Positions 27,098 through 35,014 of a stretch of 55,689 nt of DNA are shown here, one piece after another. Position numbers and translations under genes: made by a program. The DNA comes from an uncultured Prevotellaceae bacterium (lineage in GTDB: Bacteria > Bacteroidota > Bacteroidia > Bacteroidales > Bacteroidaceae). The stretch is taken from assembly GCA_937915745.1 (NCBI GenBank), contig CALGGJ010000129.1, positions 1 through 55,689 of the forward strand, given 5' to 3'. Below the pieces are notes generated by a model. It made no database searches, had not been told where the DNA came from, and saw only the letters and a program-made list of their open reading frames with translations. Positions within the stretch are counted from its first letter, which is position 1. The number at the start of each line of letters is the position of its first letter.

Positions 27098-27185
27098 GAC
27101 TGCGCACTCGCAGGGGCGAGAGTGCGCAGTCAAAGGTCTGAGAGTGCGCAGTCGCAAGCCCGAGAGTGCGCACTCGCAAGCCGCG
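27098..27185. repeat. 22-bp palindrome array, four copies
   Basis: Four units start at 27098, 27120, 27142 and 27164. Cores are GACTGCGCACTC, GAGTGCGCAGTC, GAGTGCGCAGTC and GAGTGCGCACTC; the last is a perfect 12-bp palindrome. Each is followed by a ten-base spacer such as GCAAGCCCGA. It lies in the divergent gap between iorA and pepT. Confidence 0.9.
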
Positions 27186-27236
27186 GAGTTAAAGCCTGAA
27201 GTCTGCGGAGTTAAAGCCTGAAGTCTGCGGAGTCAA
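27183..27236. repeat. Second 22-bp tandem array with a different unit
   Basis: Directly after the palindrome array the sequence switches to units beginning GCGGAGTTAAAG and ending CCTGAAGTCT, at 27183 and 27205, with a partial third at 27227. The unit length is again 22, though the sequence is unrelated to the palindrome. Motif copy B follows within three bases. Confidence 0.9.
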
Positions 27237-27238
27237 AT

Positions 27239-27270
27239 CCAAATCGGCCATTAGCGTCTTGATGATTTAT
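27239..27270 (+). repeat. Dispersed 32-bp motif, copy B
   Basis: Begins CCAAATCGGCCATTAGCG. It matches copies A and C at 28 of 32 positions. Similarity to copy A continues to about 27290 (GTTTATTGTTGAGCCGGTTTT). It sits between the tandem arrays and pepT. Confidence 0.85.
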
Positions 27271-27367
27271 GTTTATTGTTGAGCCGGTTTTATGCGGCAT
27301 TGAGGGCGCAATGGGGTTGGATTACCTGATGAAAAACACCTGTAATGTGAAATATCTTGGCTTATCG

Positions 27368-27399
27368 GTTGCGCATTTTCGATTTATTCCGTATCTTTG
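27368..27399 (+). promoter_or_regulatory. pepT promoter
   Basis: GTTG (27368-27371), a 20-base spacer, then TATCTTTG (27392-27399), 26 bases before the pepT start. The -33 box is weaker and one base off the ideal spacing. Confidence 0.6.
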
Positions 27400-27425
27400 T
27401 GGTATCAAAACAAAATCATACGACA

Positions 27426-28658
27426 ATGGACATAACCGAACGTTTCTTAAACTATGTGAAGTTCGACACGCAGTCGAGCGAAGGTGCCGACGGCTGCCCC
27501 AGCACGGCGAAGCAGCTGGAGTTTGCCGCATACTTGAGGTCGGAGCTTGTGGCTGAGGGTCTGGAAGATGTGGTGATGGACGAACATGGATACATATATG
27601 CCACTCTGCCGGCTAACACGTCGCGCAACGTACCTACCATAGGGTTCATCGCACACATCGACACGAGTCCCGACTGCTCGGGCTGCGACGTGAAGCCTCG
27701 TATTGTCAGGAACTACGATGGCGGCGACATCACCCTGAGCGAGGGCATCGTGCTGTCGCCCTTCAAATTCCCCGAGCTGCTGACACACAGGGGCGAAGAC
27801 CTCATCGTGACCGACGGACATACACTGCTGGGTGCCGACGACAAAGCGGGTATTGCCGAGATAGTACAGGCTATGGTCTATCTGAAGGAACACCCCGAAG
27901 TGGAACATGGCACCATCCGCATCGGGTTCAACCCCGACGAGGAGATTGGCATGGGGGCTCACCTATTTGATGTAGAGAATTTCGGATGCTTGTTTGCATA
28001 CACCATGGATGGCGGCGAAGTGGGCGAACTGGAGTTTGAAAACTTCAACGCCGCATCGGCCAAAATACAGATAAACGGATGCTCGGTACATCCCGGATAC
28101 GCAAAGGGCAAGATGATTAACGCGGCACGAGTGGCTACCGAACTGACCCAGATGCTGCCTGCCGACGAAACTCCCGAGACTACTGAGGGATACGAGGGAT
28201 TCTACCACCTGACCGGCATCGCAGGCGGATGTGAGCAAGCTCAACTATCGTTCATCATACGCGACCACAACCGCCTGAAATTCGAACAGCGCAAAGAACG
28301 CATGGAAGAGGTGGTGGCCGTAATCAATGCCAAGTATGGCGAGCATGTGGCCACACTCGACATGAACGACCAATACTACAACATGCGCGAGCGAGTGGAA
28401 CCGATGATGCATATCATTGATATAGCCAAGCAGGCGATGACCGAAGCAGGTGTGACTCCCAAAGTGCAGGCCATACGTGGCGGAACCGACGGCGCACAAC
28501 TGTCGTTCAAAGGCCTGCCCTGCCCCAACATCTTTGCCGGAGGCATCAACTTCCACGGCCCATACGAGTTCTGCCCCGTACAATCGATGGAAAAGGCGAT
28601 GATGACGGTGGTGAATATATGTAAGATAGTAGCCGAAGTCCAGAGCTTAGACAATTGA
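27426..28658 (+). CDS. pepT: Peptidase T (tripeptide aminopeptidase)
   Basis: A 410-residue M20-family zinc aminopeptidase that removes the N-terminal residue from tripeptides in the cytoplasm. Metal and catalytic segments are HIDTSPD (His77), GADDKAGIAE (about 141-150) and the catalytic pair in PDEEIGMGA. TMDGGEVGELEFENFNA and the C-terminal IRGGTDGAQLS are typical. The family start MDITERFLNYV fixes ATG at 27426. The last codons and stop fall inside a short repeat shared with the rplY upstream region. Confidence 0.95.
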   Translation: MDITERFLNYVKFDTQSSEGADGCPSTAKQLEFAAYLRSELVAEGLEDVVMDEHGYIYATLPANTSRNVPTIGFIAHIDTSPDCSGCDVKPRIVRNYDGGDITLSEGIVLSPFKFPELLTHRGEDLIVTDGHTLLGADDKAGIAEIVQAMVYLKEHPEVEHGTIRIGFNPDEEIGMGAHLFDVENFGCLFAYTMDGGEVGELEFENFNAASAKIQINGCSVHPGYAKGKMINAARVATELTQMLPADETPETTEGYEGFYHLTGIAGGCEQAQLSFIIRDHNRLKFEQRKERMEEVVAVINAKYGEHVATLDMNDQYYNMRERVEPMMHIIDIAKQAMTEAGVTPKVQAIRGGTDGAQLSFKGLPCPNIFAGGINFHGPYEFCPVQSMEKAMMTVVNICKIVAEVQSLDN

Positions 28659-28674
28659 CAATTATTTGGTTGCC

Positions 28675-29106
28675 ATGGAAGCACGATTGGATAAATGGCT
28701 GTGGGCGGCACGCATCTTCAAGACGCGCTCGATTGCCATCGATGCCTGCAAGAACGGCCGTGTCATGATAGGCGGAATGAAGATGAAACCCTCACACATG
28801 ATAAAAGAAGGCGACGAGATACAGGTGAAAAAAGCCCCCGTCACCTACACCTTCCGAGTGTTGAAGGCCATACAAAACCGAGTGGGAGCCAAGCTGGTGG
28901 CCGAAGTGTTGGAAAACATCACCACCCCCGACCAGTACGAACTGCTCGAAATGAACCGCATAAGCGGATTCGTGAACCGCGCACGAGGCACCGGACGTCC
29001 CACCAAGAAAGAACGCCGCGAGCTCGACGACTTTGTTCAGCCGGCATTCTACGGCGATTTCGACTTCGATTTCGACGACGAGGATGATGAAGAAGAGGGA
29101 AGTTGA
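28675..29106 (+). CDS. S4-domain RNA-binding protein (Hsp15/HslR-like)
   Basis: A 143-residue protein with an N-terminal S4 domain (RLDKWLWAARIFKTRS, CKNGRVMIGG). It matches Hsp15, which binds stalled 50S subunits carrying nascent chains. The ATG at 28675 is preferred to a TTG nine bases upstream. The tail is unusually acidic (DFDFDFDDEDDEEEG), unlike the basic tail of E. coli Hsp15. It is placed 16 bases after pepT. Confidence 0.88.
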   Translation: MEARLDKWLWAARIFKTRSIAIDACKNGRVMIGGMKMKPSHMIKEGDEIQVKKAPVTYTFRVLKAIQNRVGAKLVAEVLENITTPDQYELLEMNRISGFVNRARGTGRPTKKERRELDDFVQPAFYGDFDFDFDDEDDEEEGS

Positions 29107-29126
29107 ATGGAAGGTATCCTTTATAC

Positions 29127-29180
29127 AAGTTTCGTATGTAAAGTTTCGTATGTAAAGTTTCGTATGTAAAGTTTCGTACT
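29127..29180. repeat. 14-bp tandem repeat, about 3.7 copies
   Basis: Units AAGTTTCGTATGTA at 29127, 29141 and 29155, plus a partial fourth. It lies 20 bases after the S4 gene stop, next to a longer inverted repeat. Confidence 0.85.
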
Positions 29181-29199
29181 ATGTTTTAGTTACATAGCA

Positions 29200-29397
29200 G
29201 ATACACTCCTACGCTTCGCTCCGTCGGTATGACAGACGGGAAGGTTGCCGGATGGGCTGTAGGGGGCATAGCACAGACATTCGAATAAATTCAGACGTTT
29301 CCTCGCCAAGGCAAAATGCAAGCACTTTGCCCTTCTGGCTTAACGGAAACATTCGAAGTCATACCGACGGAGGTATGAAATACCGTAGGAGCGTATC
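29200..29397. repeat. 198-bp inverted-repeat element, MITE-like
   Basis: The ends are near-perfect inverted repeats: GATACACTCCTACG (29200-29213) against CGTAGGAGCGTATC (29384-29397), 13 of 14 paired. An inner pair, CTCCGTCGGTATGAC (29219-29233) and its exact complement (29358-29372), follows. Further stems lie inside, such as GCCAAGGCAAA with TTTGCCCTTCTGGC. There is no coding potential. It could be a miniature transposable element or a large cruciform. No clear target-site duplication was found. Confidence 0.65.
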
Positions 29398-29433
29398 TTT
29401 ATGTGAAACATCTACATGCAAAACTTATATATG

Positions 29434-29452
29434 GTAACTATTTATAAGTTAC
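29434..29452 (-). terminator. Possible pth terminator
   Basis: GTAACT (29434-29439) and AGTTAC (29447-29452) form a stem with a seven-base AT loop, 15 bases past the pth stop. The stem is short and no long T-run follows. Confidence 0.35.
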
Positions 29453-29466
29453 ATGTGAAACCTGTG

Positions 29467-30030
29467 TCATTTATTATTATAATTGTTCATTGCGAACGTG
29501 ACACCTGAGAGGCAGAAAGCGCGGATCATGTCGCAGCATAGGTTGACACGTTCGTCCATATGTTCGAGTTCCTCGGGTTCGAAGTGTCCGAGCACGAAGT
29601 CGATTTGACTGCCGCGCGGAAAGTCGTTACCCACTCCGAAGCGTATTCGTGCCCACTGACCGGAGCAAAGCACCGATGCGATGTTCTTCAACCCATTGTG
29701 CCCGCCATCGCTGCCGCTTGGCCGCAGACGCAACCTGCCAAACGGAAGTGCGATATCGTCGCAAACGACGAGCAGATGCTCGGCATCGATGTTCTCCTTG
29801 TTCATCCAGTAGCGCACCGCATTGCCACTGAGATTCATGTAGGTTGATGGCTTGAGCAATACCAACTCGGCATTCTTCACACGGCCGCTACCCACAAAAC
29901 CATAGCGGCGGTCTTCAAACGAAATGTTGGATGCCTTGGCAAAAGCATCCAACACACGGAATCCTATATTGTGGCGGGTACCATCATATTCATCACCGAT
30001 GTTGCCCAGACCTACAATCAAGTATCTCAT
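29467..30030 (-). CDS. pth: Peptidyl-tRNA hydrolase
   Basis: A 187-residue enzyme that recycles tRNA from prematurely released peptidyl-tRNA. It opens MRYLIVGLGNIGDEYDGTRH with the catalytic His20, and has KPSTYMNLSGNAV and GGHNGLKNI. Most homologues have Pro where this has Ile11 (GLGNIG). It follows rplY by two bases on the same strand, the common rplY-pth pair. Confidence 0.95.
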   Translation of the reverse strand: MRYLIVGLGNIGDEYDGTRHNIGFRVLDAFAKASNISFEDRRYGFVGSGRVKNAELVLLKPSTYMNLSGNAVRYWMNKENIDAEHLLVVCDDIALPFGRLRLRPSGSDGGHNGLKNIASVLCSGQWARIRFGVGNDFPRGSQIDFVLGHFEPEELEHMDERVNLCCDMIRAFCLSGVTFAMNNYNNK

Positions 30031-30032
30031 TT

Positions 30033-30635
30033 TTATGCCTCCTCTGTTGTTGCCTCAGCAGCCGAACGTGCAGCACGTGTCATGCGCACACCGCAAACAA
30101 CAACTTCCTTAGAAGTCACTATTTCAAGTCCGTCAAACGCAAGCTCATCCACCTTGATTGACTTTCCAAGACCGAGGCCGCTTACATCAATATCAAGCGT
30201 ATCAGGGAATTTAGTGTAAGGCGCCTTAACCTTAAGCTTGCGCACCGCTGCAACGAGCTTACCACCAGCCTTGACACCCTCGGCCAGACCATTGAGCTTC
30301 ACCGGTATTTCCATCACAACCGGACGGTCCTCGGTAATCTGGTAAAAATCAACGTGGACAGGACGGTCGGTCACAAAGTCTGTCTGAAGTGCTTTGAGGA
30401 TGGCCTTCACTTCTTTGCCGTCGATATTGATGTTTACAATATATACGTTGGGCGTGTAAAGCAACTTGGCCAATTCTTTCTGAGATACAGTGAACGACTT
30501 TGATACAGGACAACCGTTCTCGTCCCTTTCTACACCATAGATAACGCAAGGCACATTGTCTGAACGACGCAGATTGCGGCTGGCCTTCTTGCCGAGGTCA
30601 GTACGAAGCTGACCGTTGAGTGAGATTTCTTTCAT
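30033..30635 (-). CDS. rplY: 50S ribosomal protein L25 (general stress protein CTC form)
   Basis: A 200-residue long form of L25 with the 5S-rRNA-binding N-terminal domain (ISLNGQLRTDLGKKASRNLR) and the C-terminal TL5/CTC domain. It ends in an Ala/Glu-rich tail. It is co-directional with pth and transcribed from a good promoter. Confidence 0.95.
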   Translation of the reverse strand: MKEISLNGQLRTDLGKKASRNLRRSDNVPCVIYGVERDENGCPVSKSFTVSQKELAKLLYTPNVYIVNINIDGKEVKAILKALQTDFVTDRPVHVDFYQITEDRPVVMEIPVKLNGLAEGVKAGGKLVAAVRKLKVKAPYTKFPDTLDIDVSGLGLGKSIKVDELAFDGLEIVTSKEVVVCGVRMTRAARSAAEATTEEA

Positions 30636-30739
30636 TTGTCTTAAAGTTTTGTGTTACTATAAATTAAGTTATGTGCTTAATTCGCCATCACACATGCCGG
30701 CCAAATAGGGCCTATAGCGTGTCACGCCAAAAAGCGGTG

Positions 30740-30770
30740 CAAAGGTACGAAATAATTGACAATTGACAAT
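30740..30770 (-). promoter_or_regulatory. rplY-pth promoter
   Basis: On the minus strand ATTG (30767-30770), 19 bases, then TACCTTTG (30740-30747). The -33 box lies inside a heptamer tandem repeat. Confidence 0.75.
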
Positions 30771-30782
30771 TGACAATTGATA
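30755..30782. repeat. 7-bp tandem repeat overlapping the rplY -33 box
   Basis: Three copies of ATTGACA and one ATTGATA, in register. The sequence from 30772 to 30790 (GACAATTGATAATTATTTG) recurs at 28650-28668 with one change, across the pepT stop codon. Confidence 0.85.
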
Positions 30783-30926
30783 ATTATTTGCAACATACAT
30801 AAAAAAAAACAACAATAACGGCACATCTGACCCCAAAACACATCAAAATGCTGTCCAAATCAACAAAATGCGTCACACAAACACTATTTTTATCATATAA
30901 TGCATCAGAATTCAAAAGGATTTTAC

Positions 30927-30934
30927 TAACTTTG
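30927..30934 (+). promoter_or_regulatory. Candidate -7 box for the HAD-like / polysaccharide export genes
   Basis: TAACTTTG, 21 bases before the next start codon. No matching -33 TTG is found 19 bases upstream, so this is a weak or activator-dependent candidate. Confidence 0.5.
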
Positions 30935-30955
30935 CAGCCACAAAATTGAAGACTA

Positions 30956-31396
30956 ATGACAATAGCAGTAGATTTTGACGGTACGATAGTCAAACACCGA
31001 TACCCGGAAATCGGACCCGAAATACCATTTGCCATAGAGACCCTACGCAAACTGCAAGAGGAAGGCCATAAACTCATCATGTGGAGCGTACGCGAAGGCG
31101 AGTTGCTCGACGAGGCCGTAGAATGGTGCAGGGAACGGGGGCTGGAGTTTTACGCCGTGAACCGAGACTATCCGGAAGAAGAATCCGACAAGAACAATCA
31201 CTTCTCACGAAAGCTGAAAGTGGGTATCTTCATCGACGACCGTAACCTGGGCGGACTGCCCGACTGGGGGACGATATACCAAATGATACACAACAACCTG
31301 ACATACGAAGACCTGCTCGAACACTACGAGCACGAGGACGAACGGGCGCAGAAGAAAGTGAAACCATCTGTGTGGAAACGTATCATCGGTAGATAA
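30956..31396 (+). CDS. HAD-superfamily hydrolase-like protein (BT0820-like)
   Basis: A 146-residue small HAD-like protein with the nucleophile motif AVDFDGTIV (Asp6, Asp8) and a later FIDDRNLGGLPDWG acidic motif. It lacks a cap domain and so may act on a large substrate. I recognise it as a short Bacteroidota family of unknown substrate. It lies 64 bases ahead of the polysaccharide export gene and may share its transcript. Confidence 0.75.
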   Translation: MTIAVDFDGTIVKHRYPEIGPEIPFAIETLRKLQEEGHKLIMWSVREGELLDEAVEWCRERGLEFYAVNRDYPEEESDKNNHFSRKLKVGIFIDDRNLGGLPDWGTIYQMIHNNLTYEDLLEHYEHEDERAQKKVKPSVWKRIIGR

Positions 31397-31460
31397 TCCG
31401 TTATACTAACACCATGCAAAAACAAACTGAAACGCATAAACGACAAACAATTGTAAATAC

Positions 31461-32267
31461 ATGAAAACAAAAGCAATTATCATGACATGTGCCGTGGCTG
31501 CATCAATGCTATTCACGGCATGTACATCTTACAAGAACGTGCCATACGTGATGAATTCGGATTCATTGGCACATGTAATTCAAGCCATGGAACTCTATGA
31601 TGCAAAAATCATGCCGAAAGACATACTCACCATCTCGGTCAATACCGAAGACCCGAAGATTTCGGCACCATATAACCTCACCATACAAACCAACGCCACA
31701 TCGACGTTGAACAACTCGGTGACGACACAAGCATCACTCATGCCATACCTCGTGTCGAACGACGGAACCATAGAATTTCCCGGACTCGGCACACTGCACG
31801 TGGCCGGCATGACAAAAAACGAGTGCGAACACATGATAAAAGAACGCCTGAAACCATTTATCAAAGAAGATGCCAAGGCAGTGGTCACAGTGCGTATGCC
31901 AAACTTCGCCATATCGGTGGTGGGCGAGGTAAACCACCCGGGACAATTCACCATCAGCAAAGAAAAGGTCAACATATTCGAAGCACTGGCACTTGCAGGC
32001 GACATGACAATCTACGGACTGCGCGACAACGTGAAGATACTGCGTGAAGACGCTCAAGGCGTACGACAATATCACACGCTGAACCTCAACGACGCAAAAG
32101 TAATCTTCTCGCCATACTACCAGCTGCAACAGAACGACATCGTGATTGTGACTCCGAACAAGACAAAAGCAAAGAACTCCGACGTAGGTACAAGTACAAG
32201 CCTTTGGTTCTCGGCAACATCAATACTCGTATCACTCGCAAGCCTGCTCTATAACATCCTGAAATAA
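31461..32267 (+). CDS. Polysaccharide export outer-membrane lipoprotein (Wza-like)
   Basis: A 268-residue lipoprotein (Cys21 after LFTA) with the polysaccharide export domain (PKDILTISVNTEDP...ISVVGEVNHPGQF) followed by an SLBB segment (INIFEALALAGDM-like, about 170-200). Wza-type proteins form the outer-membrane channel for capsule or exopolysaccharide. A C-terminal hydrophobic helix (LWFSATSILVSLASLLYNIL) may span the outer membrane, as in Wza. The Wzc-like kinase gene follows after 64 bases. Confidence 0.9.
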   Translation: MKTKAIIMTCAVAASMLFTACTSYKNVPYVMNSDSLAHVIQAMELYDAKIMPKDILTISVNTEDPKISAPYNLTIQTNATSTLNNSVTTQASLMPYLVSNDGTIEFPGLGTLHVAGMTKNECEHMIKERLKPFIKEDAKAVVTVRMPNFAISVVGEVNHPGQFTISKEKVNIFEALALAGDMTIYGLRDNVKILREDAQGVRQYHTLNLNDAKVIFSPYYQLQQNDIVIVTPNKTKAKNSDVGTSTSLWFSATSILVSLASLLYNILK

Positions 32268-32331
32268 AATAAATCTGCAACACCACAGAGCATTTATAAA
32301 ATACGATTGAAATACCACAGCACTATATCAA

Positions 32332-34848
32332 ATGGACACAACAGCACTGAACAACCAACCCGTACAACAGCAGGCCGACGACGAATCTGAAGGATTCAAA
32401 CTGAGCAAAATCATATATATGCTCACAATCTATTGGCCGTGGTTTATCCTCAGCGTAGTCGTATGCCTCATCATGGCATTCGTATATCTGAGGTTTAAGA
32501 CACCTGTGTATGAAATCACGGGCTCAGTACTCATACAAGACAACGACAAGAAAGGCAACCAACAGATGTCGGCCCTCACCGATATGCTCGACCAGGGATT
32601 CGTGGCAACGTCGCGCAGTTTCGACAACGAGGTAGAAATACTAAAGACACATACACTTATAAAGAAAGTGGTGACCGACCTCAACCTACACGTGTCAACA
32701 TCGCTCAAACGCACGTTCGGTGCCAAAATACCACTTTACCATGCCACACCGATTATCGTTTCGTTCCCGACAACAGTAGCCGAAGAGCTGCTCGGACCCA
32801 TAACTCTCGACATCGACTATGCCAAGAACGGTACATTCCAAGTGGAAGCCACATACTACGTAGGGCGCAAGCAAAAGGAACAAAAAGTACAGAAATTCAC
32901 CACACTGCCGGCAACCATGACACTGCCTGTGGGAACGGTGGCATTCATACACAACGACTCGGTTGCAGCACCTAAGGAAGACCTTCAGCTATATACAACC
33001 ATCAGTTCGCCCGATTGGGTAACCATCGCATACGCCAACAACCTCAACGTGCAGCCGACATCAAAGACAACTACCATAGCACAACTCACAGTTGCTGATG
33101 CCAACCCTGAACGAGGCATCGACTTCATAAGCCGACTTGTTGACGACTACAACCAAGACGCCAACGACGAAAAAAACGCAGTGGCGCGCCGTACGGCTGA
33201 ATTCATCGACGAACGTATATCAAACATCAACGACGAACTCGGAACCACCGATAGCGAAATCGCTGCATTCAAAAAAGACGCCGGCATCTCCGACCTTGCA
33301 AGTGATGCACAGATGGCGCGCACGCAAGAAAGCAGCTACAACCAGCAACGCTCGGCCATCAGCACACAAGTCACTATGGCGGAATACATGCGCGACTACG
33401 TGAACAACCCTGCCAACGACAACAATGTACTGCCTGTAAACGTAGGCCTTGAAGACAAGACACTCACAACATCGATAAACCAGTATAACGAACTGGTACT
33501 CGAACGTCAGCGGCTGCTCCTCACTGCAACGCCCGACAACCCCACAGTGCAACAGCTCAACGCACAAATCAGCGCTATGCACGCAGCAGTGAAAACCAAT
33601 GTCGAGAGCACACTGCGCGGTCTGCGCATTGCACAAAACGACCTCACACGTCAGGCTGGTGCATACCAAGGACTCATAAGCCGCACACCAGAGCAAGAAA
33701 AACGACTCTTGAAGATGAGCCGTCTGCAGGAAATCAAGTCCGACCTCTACCTCATGCTCCTGCAAAAAAGAGAAGAAAACCTCATCACGCTGGCCGCAAC
33801 AGCAAACAACGGACGCATCATCGAAGAACCGATGTCATCAATGACACCGAAGTCGCCAAGGCGAAGTATCATTTACCTCATTGCACTCGTACTCGGACTC
33901 GGACTTCCGTATGCATTCATCTGGCTACGCGAGCAACTCAAATACAAGGTGGAAAATAGCGATGATATCAAGAAACTGACCGATGTGCCAATCATCAGCG
34001 AGATACCATACGCAGTAGCTGCAACAAAACAAGAAGGCGCAATCGTGGTACACGAAAATCGCAACGACCTCATGGAAGAGGCATTCCGAAACCTGCGCAC
34101 CAACCTGCTCTTCATGCTCAAGCCAGGACAGAAAGTCATTCAGTTTACATCGTCACAGCCATCGGAAGGCAAATCGTTCATTGCGGGAAACCTGGCTGTC
34201 AGCCTGGCATATCTGGGGAAAAAGACAATCATCGTCGGACTCGACATTCGTAAGCCTGGCCTGAACAAAGTATTCAACCTCAGTACACGGCTGGAAGGTA
34301 TATCCAACAATCTGGCCAATCCCAAAGAATATCCACTCAACGACATCATACAACATTCTGACATACACAGCAACCTCGACATCCTGCCAGGCGGTGTCGT
34401 TCCACCTAACCCAACCGAACTCGTGGCACGCGACACCCTTGATGAGGCAATAGCTGAATTGAAGGAACGGTATGACTACATCATCATCGACTCAGCTCCT
34501 ATCACCATCGTGACCGACTCTGACATCATAAGCCGTGTGGCCGACGTGTGCATATATGTATGTCGCGCCGACGTAACACCTAAGGCAGCACTCGAATTCG
34601 TCAACAAACTCAAGGTGGAAAAGAAGTTCGACCAGTTCTGCATCGCATTCAACGGCGTCGATCTCTCAAAACGCAAGAACACCTATAAGTATGGCTACGG
34701 ATATGGATACGGCAAGAAATATGGATATGGATACGGATACGGCTATGGGTATGGTTACGGCAAGGAAAGCTCAAAGAAACATAAACATCATCACAAGAGC
34801 AGCAAGTCGTCGTCAGATAACGACTCAGAAGAACAGGCAACAGTCTGA
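32332..34848 (+). CDS. Polysaccharide chain-length regulator with tyrosine autokinase (Wzc-like)
   Basis: An 838-residue inner-membrane protein. A Wzz domain with two membrane helices (about 35-55 and 510-530) encloses a long periplasmic coiled-coil part. The cytoplasmic BY-kinase has a Walker A motif SSQPSEGKSF (Lys614) and a Walker B YIIIDSAP (Asp720). The C-terminus is a tyrosine cluster, as expected for cyclic autophosphorylation. Here it is drawn out as Gly-Tyr repeats with 12 Tyr from about residue 785, then a Lys/His/Ser-rich end (KKHKHHHKSSKSSS). It controls polymer length and export with the Wza-like protein. Confidence 0.93.
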   Translation: MDTTALNNQPVQQQADDESEGFKLSKIIYMLTIYWPWFILSVVVCLIMAFVYLRFKTPVYEITGSVLIQDNDKKGNQQMSALTDMLDQGFVATSRSFDNEVEILKTHTLIKKVVTDLNLHVSTSLKRTFGAKIPLYHATPIIVSFPTTVAEELLGPITLDIDYAKNGTFQVEATYYVGRKQKEQKVQKFTTLPATMTLPVGTVAFIHNDSVAAPKEDLQLYTTISSPDWVTIAYANNLNVQPTSKTTTIAQLTVADANPERGIDFISRLVDDYNQDANDEKNAVARRTAEFIDERISNINDELGTTDSEIAAFKKDAGISDLASDAQMARTQESSYNQQRSAISTQVTMAEYMRDYVNNPANDNNVLPVNVGLEDKTLTTSINQYNELVLERQRLLLTATPDNPTVQQLNAQISAMHAAVKTNVESTLRGLRIAQNDLTRQAGAYQGLISRTPEQEKRLLKMSRLQEIKSDLYLMLLQKREENLITLAATANNGRIIEEPMSSMTPKSPRRSIIYLIALVLGLGLPYAFIWLREQLKYKVENSDDIKKLTDVPIISEIPYAVAATKQEGAIVVHENRNDLMEEAFRNLRTNLLFMLKPGQKVIQFTSSQPSEGKSFIAGNLAVSLAYLGKKTIIVGLDIRKPGLNKVFNLSTRLEGISNNLANPKEYPLNDIIQHSDIHSNLDILPGGVVPPNPTELVARDTLDEAIAELKERYDYIIIDSAPITIVTDSDIISRVADVCIYVCRADVTPKAALEFVNKLKVEKKFDQFCIAFNGVDLSKRKNTYKYGYGYGYGKKYGYGYGYGYGYGYGKESSKKHKHHHKSSKSSSDNDSEEQATV

Positions 34849-34868
34849 CATACACTGCTGACGAACCA

Positions 34869-34905
34869 AATGTGGAGCCGCGCATATTCAGCACGGCCCC
34901 ACATT
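34869..34905 (+). terminator. Terminator hairpin after the Wzc-like gene
   Basis: AATGTGGAGCCG (34869-34880) pairs with CGGCCCCACATT (34894-34905) with one mismatch. It begins 20 bases after the stop. GTTATATAAC follows in place of a T-run. Confidence 0.6.
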
Positions 34906-34915
34906 GTTATATAAC

Positions 34916-34971
34916 AAAAACAAATGGTGCATGAACATCATAGAAAAACAAATGGTGCATGAACATCATAG
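34916..34971. repeat. 28-bp tandem repeat, two exact copies
   Basis: Two identical 28-base units (34916-34943 and 34944-34971), each with AAAAACAAATGGTGC then ATGAACATCATAG, between the terminator and motif copy C. Confidence 0.9.
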
Positions 34972-35014
34972 TCCACACACCATTACGATCCAAATCCCTA
35001 AAACGATACCGATT

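Noticed and set aside
27098..27236. CRISPR array
   Set aside because: Period is only 22 bp, the units are tandem without unique spacers of normal length, and no cas genes are nearby.
26889..27425. Structured RNA gene (RNase P, tmRNA or SRP RNA) in the large gaps
   Set aside because: None of the conserved core sequences of these RNAs was seen in this gap or in 426-1217, 4662-5168 or 52034-52531.
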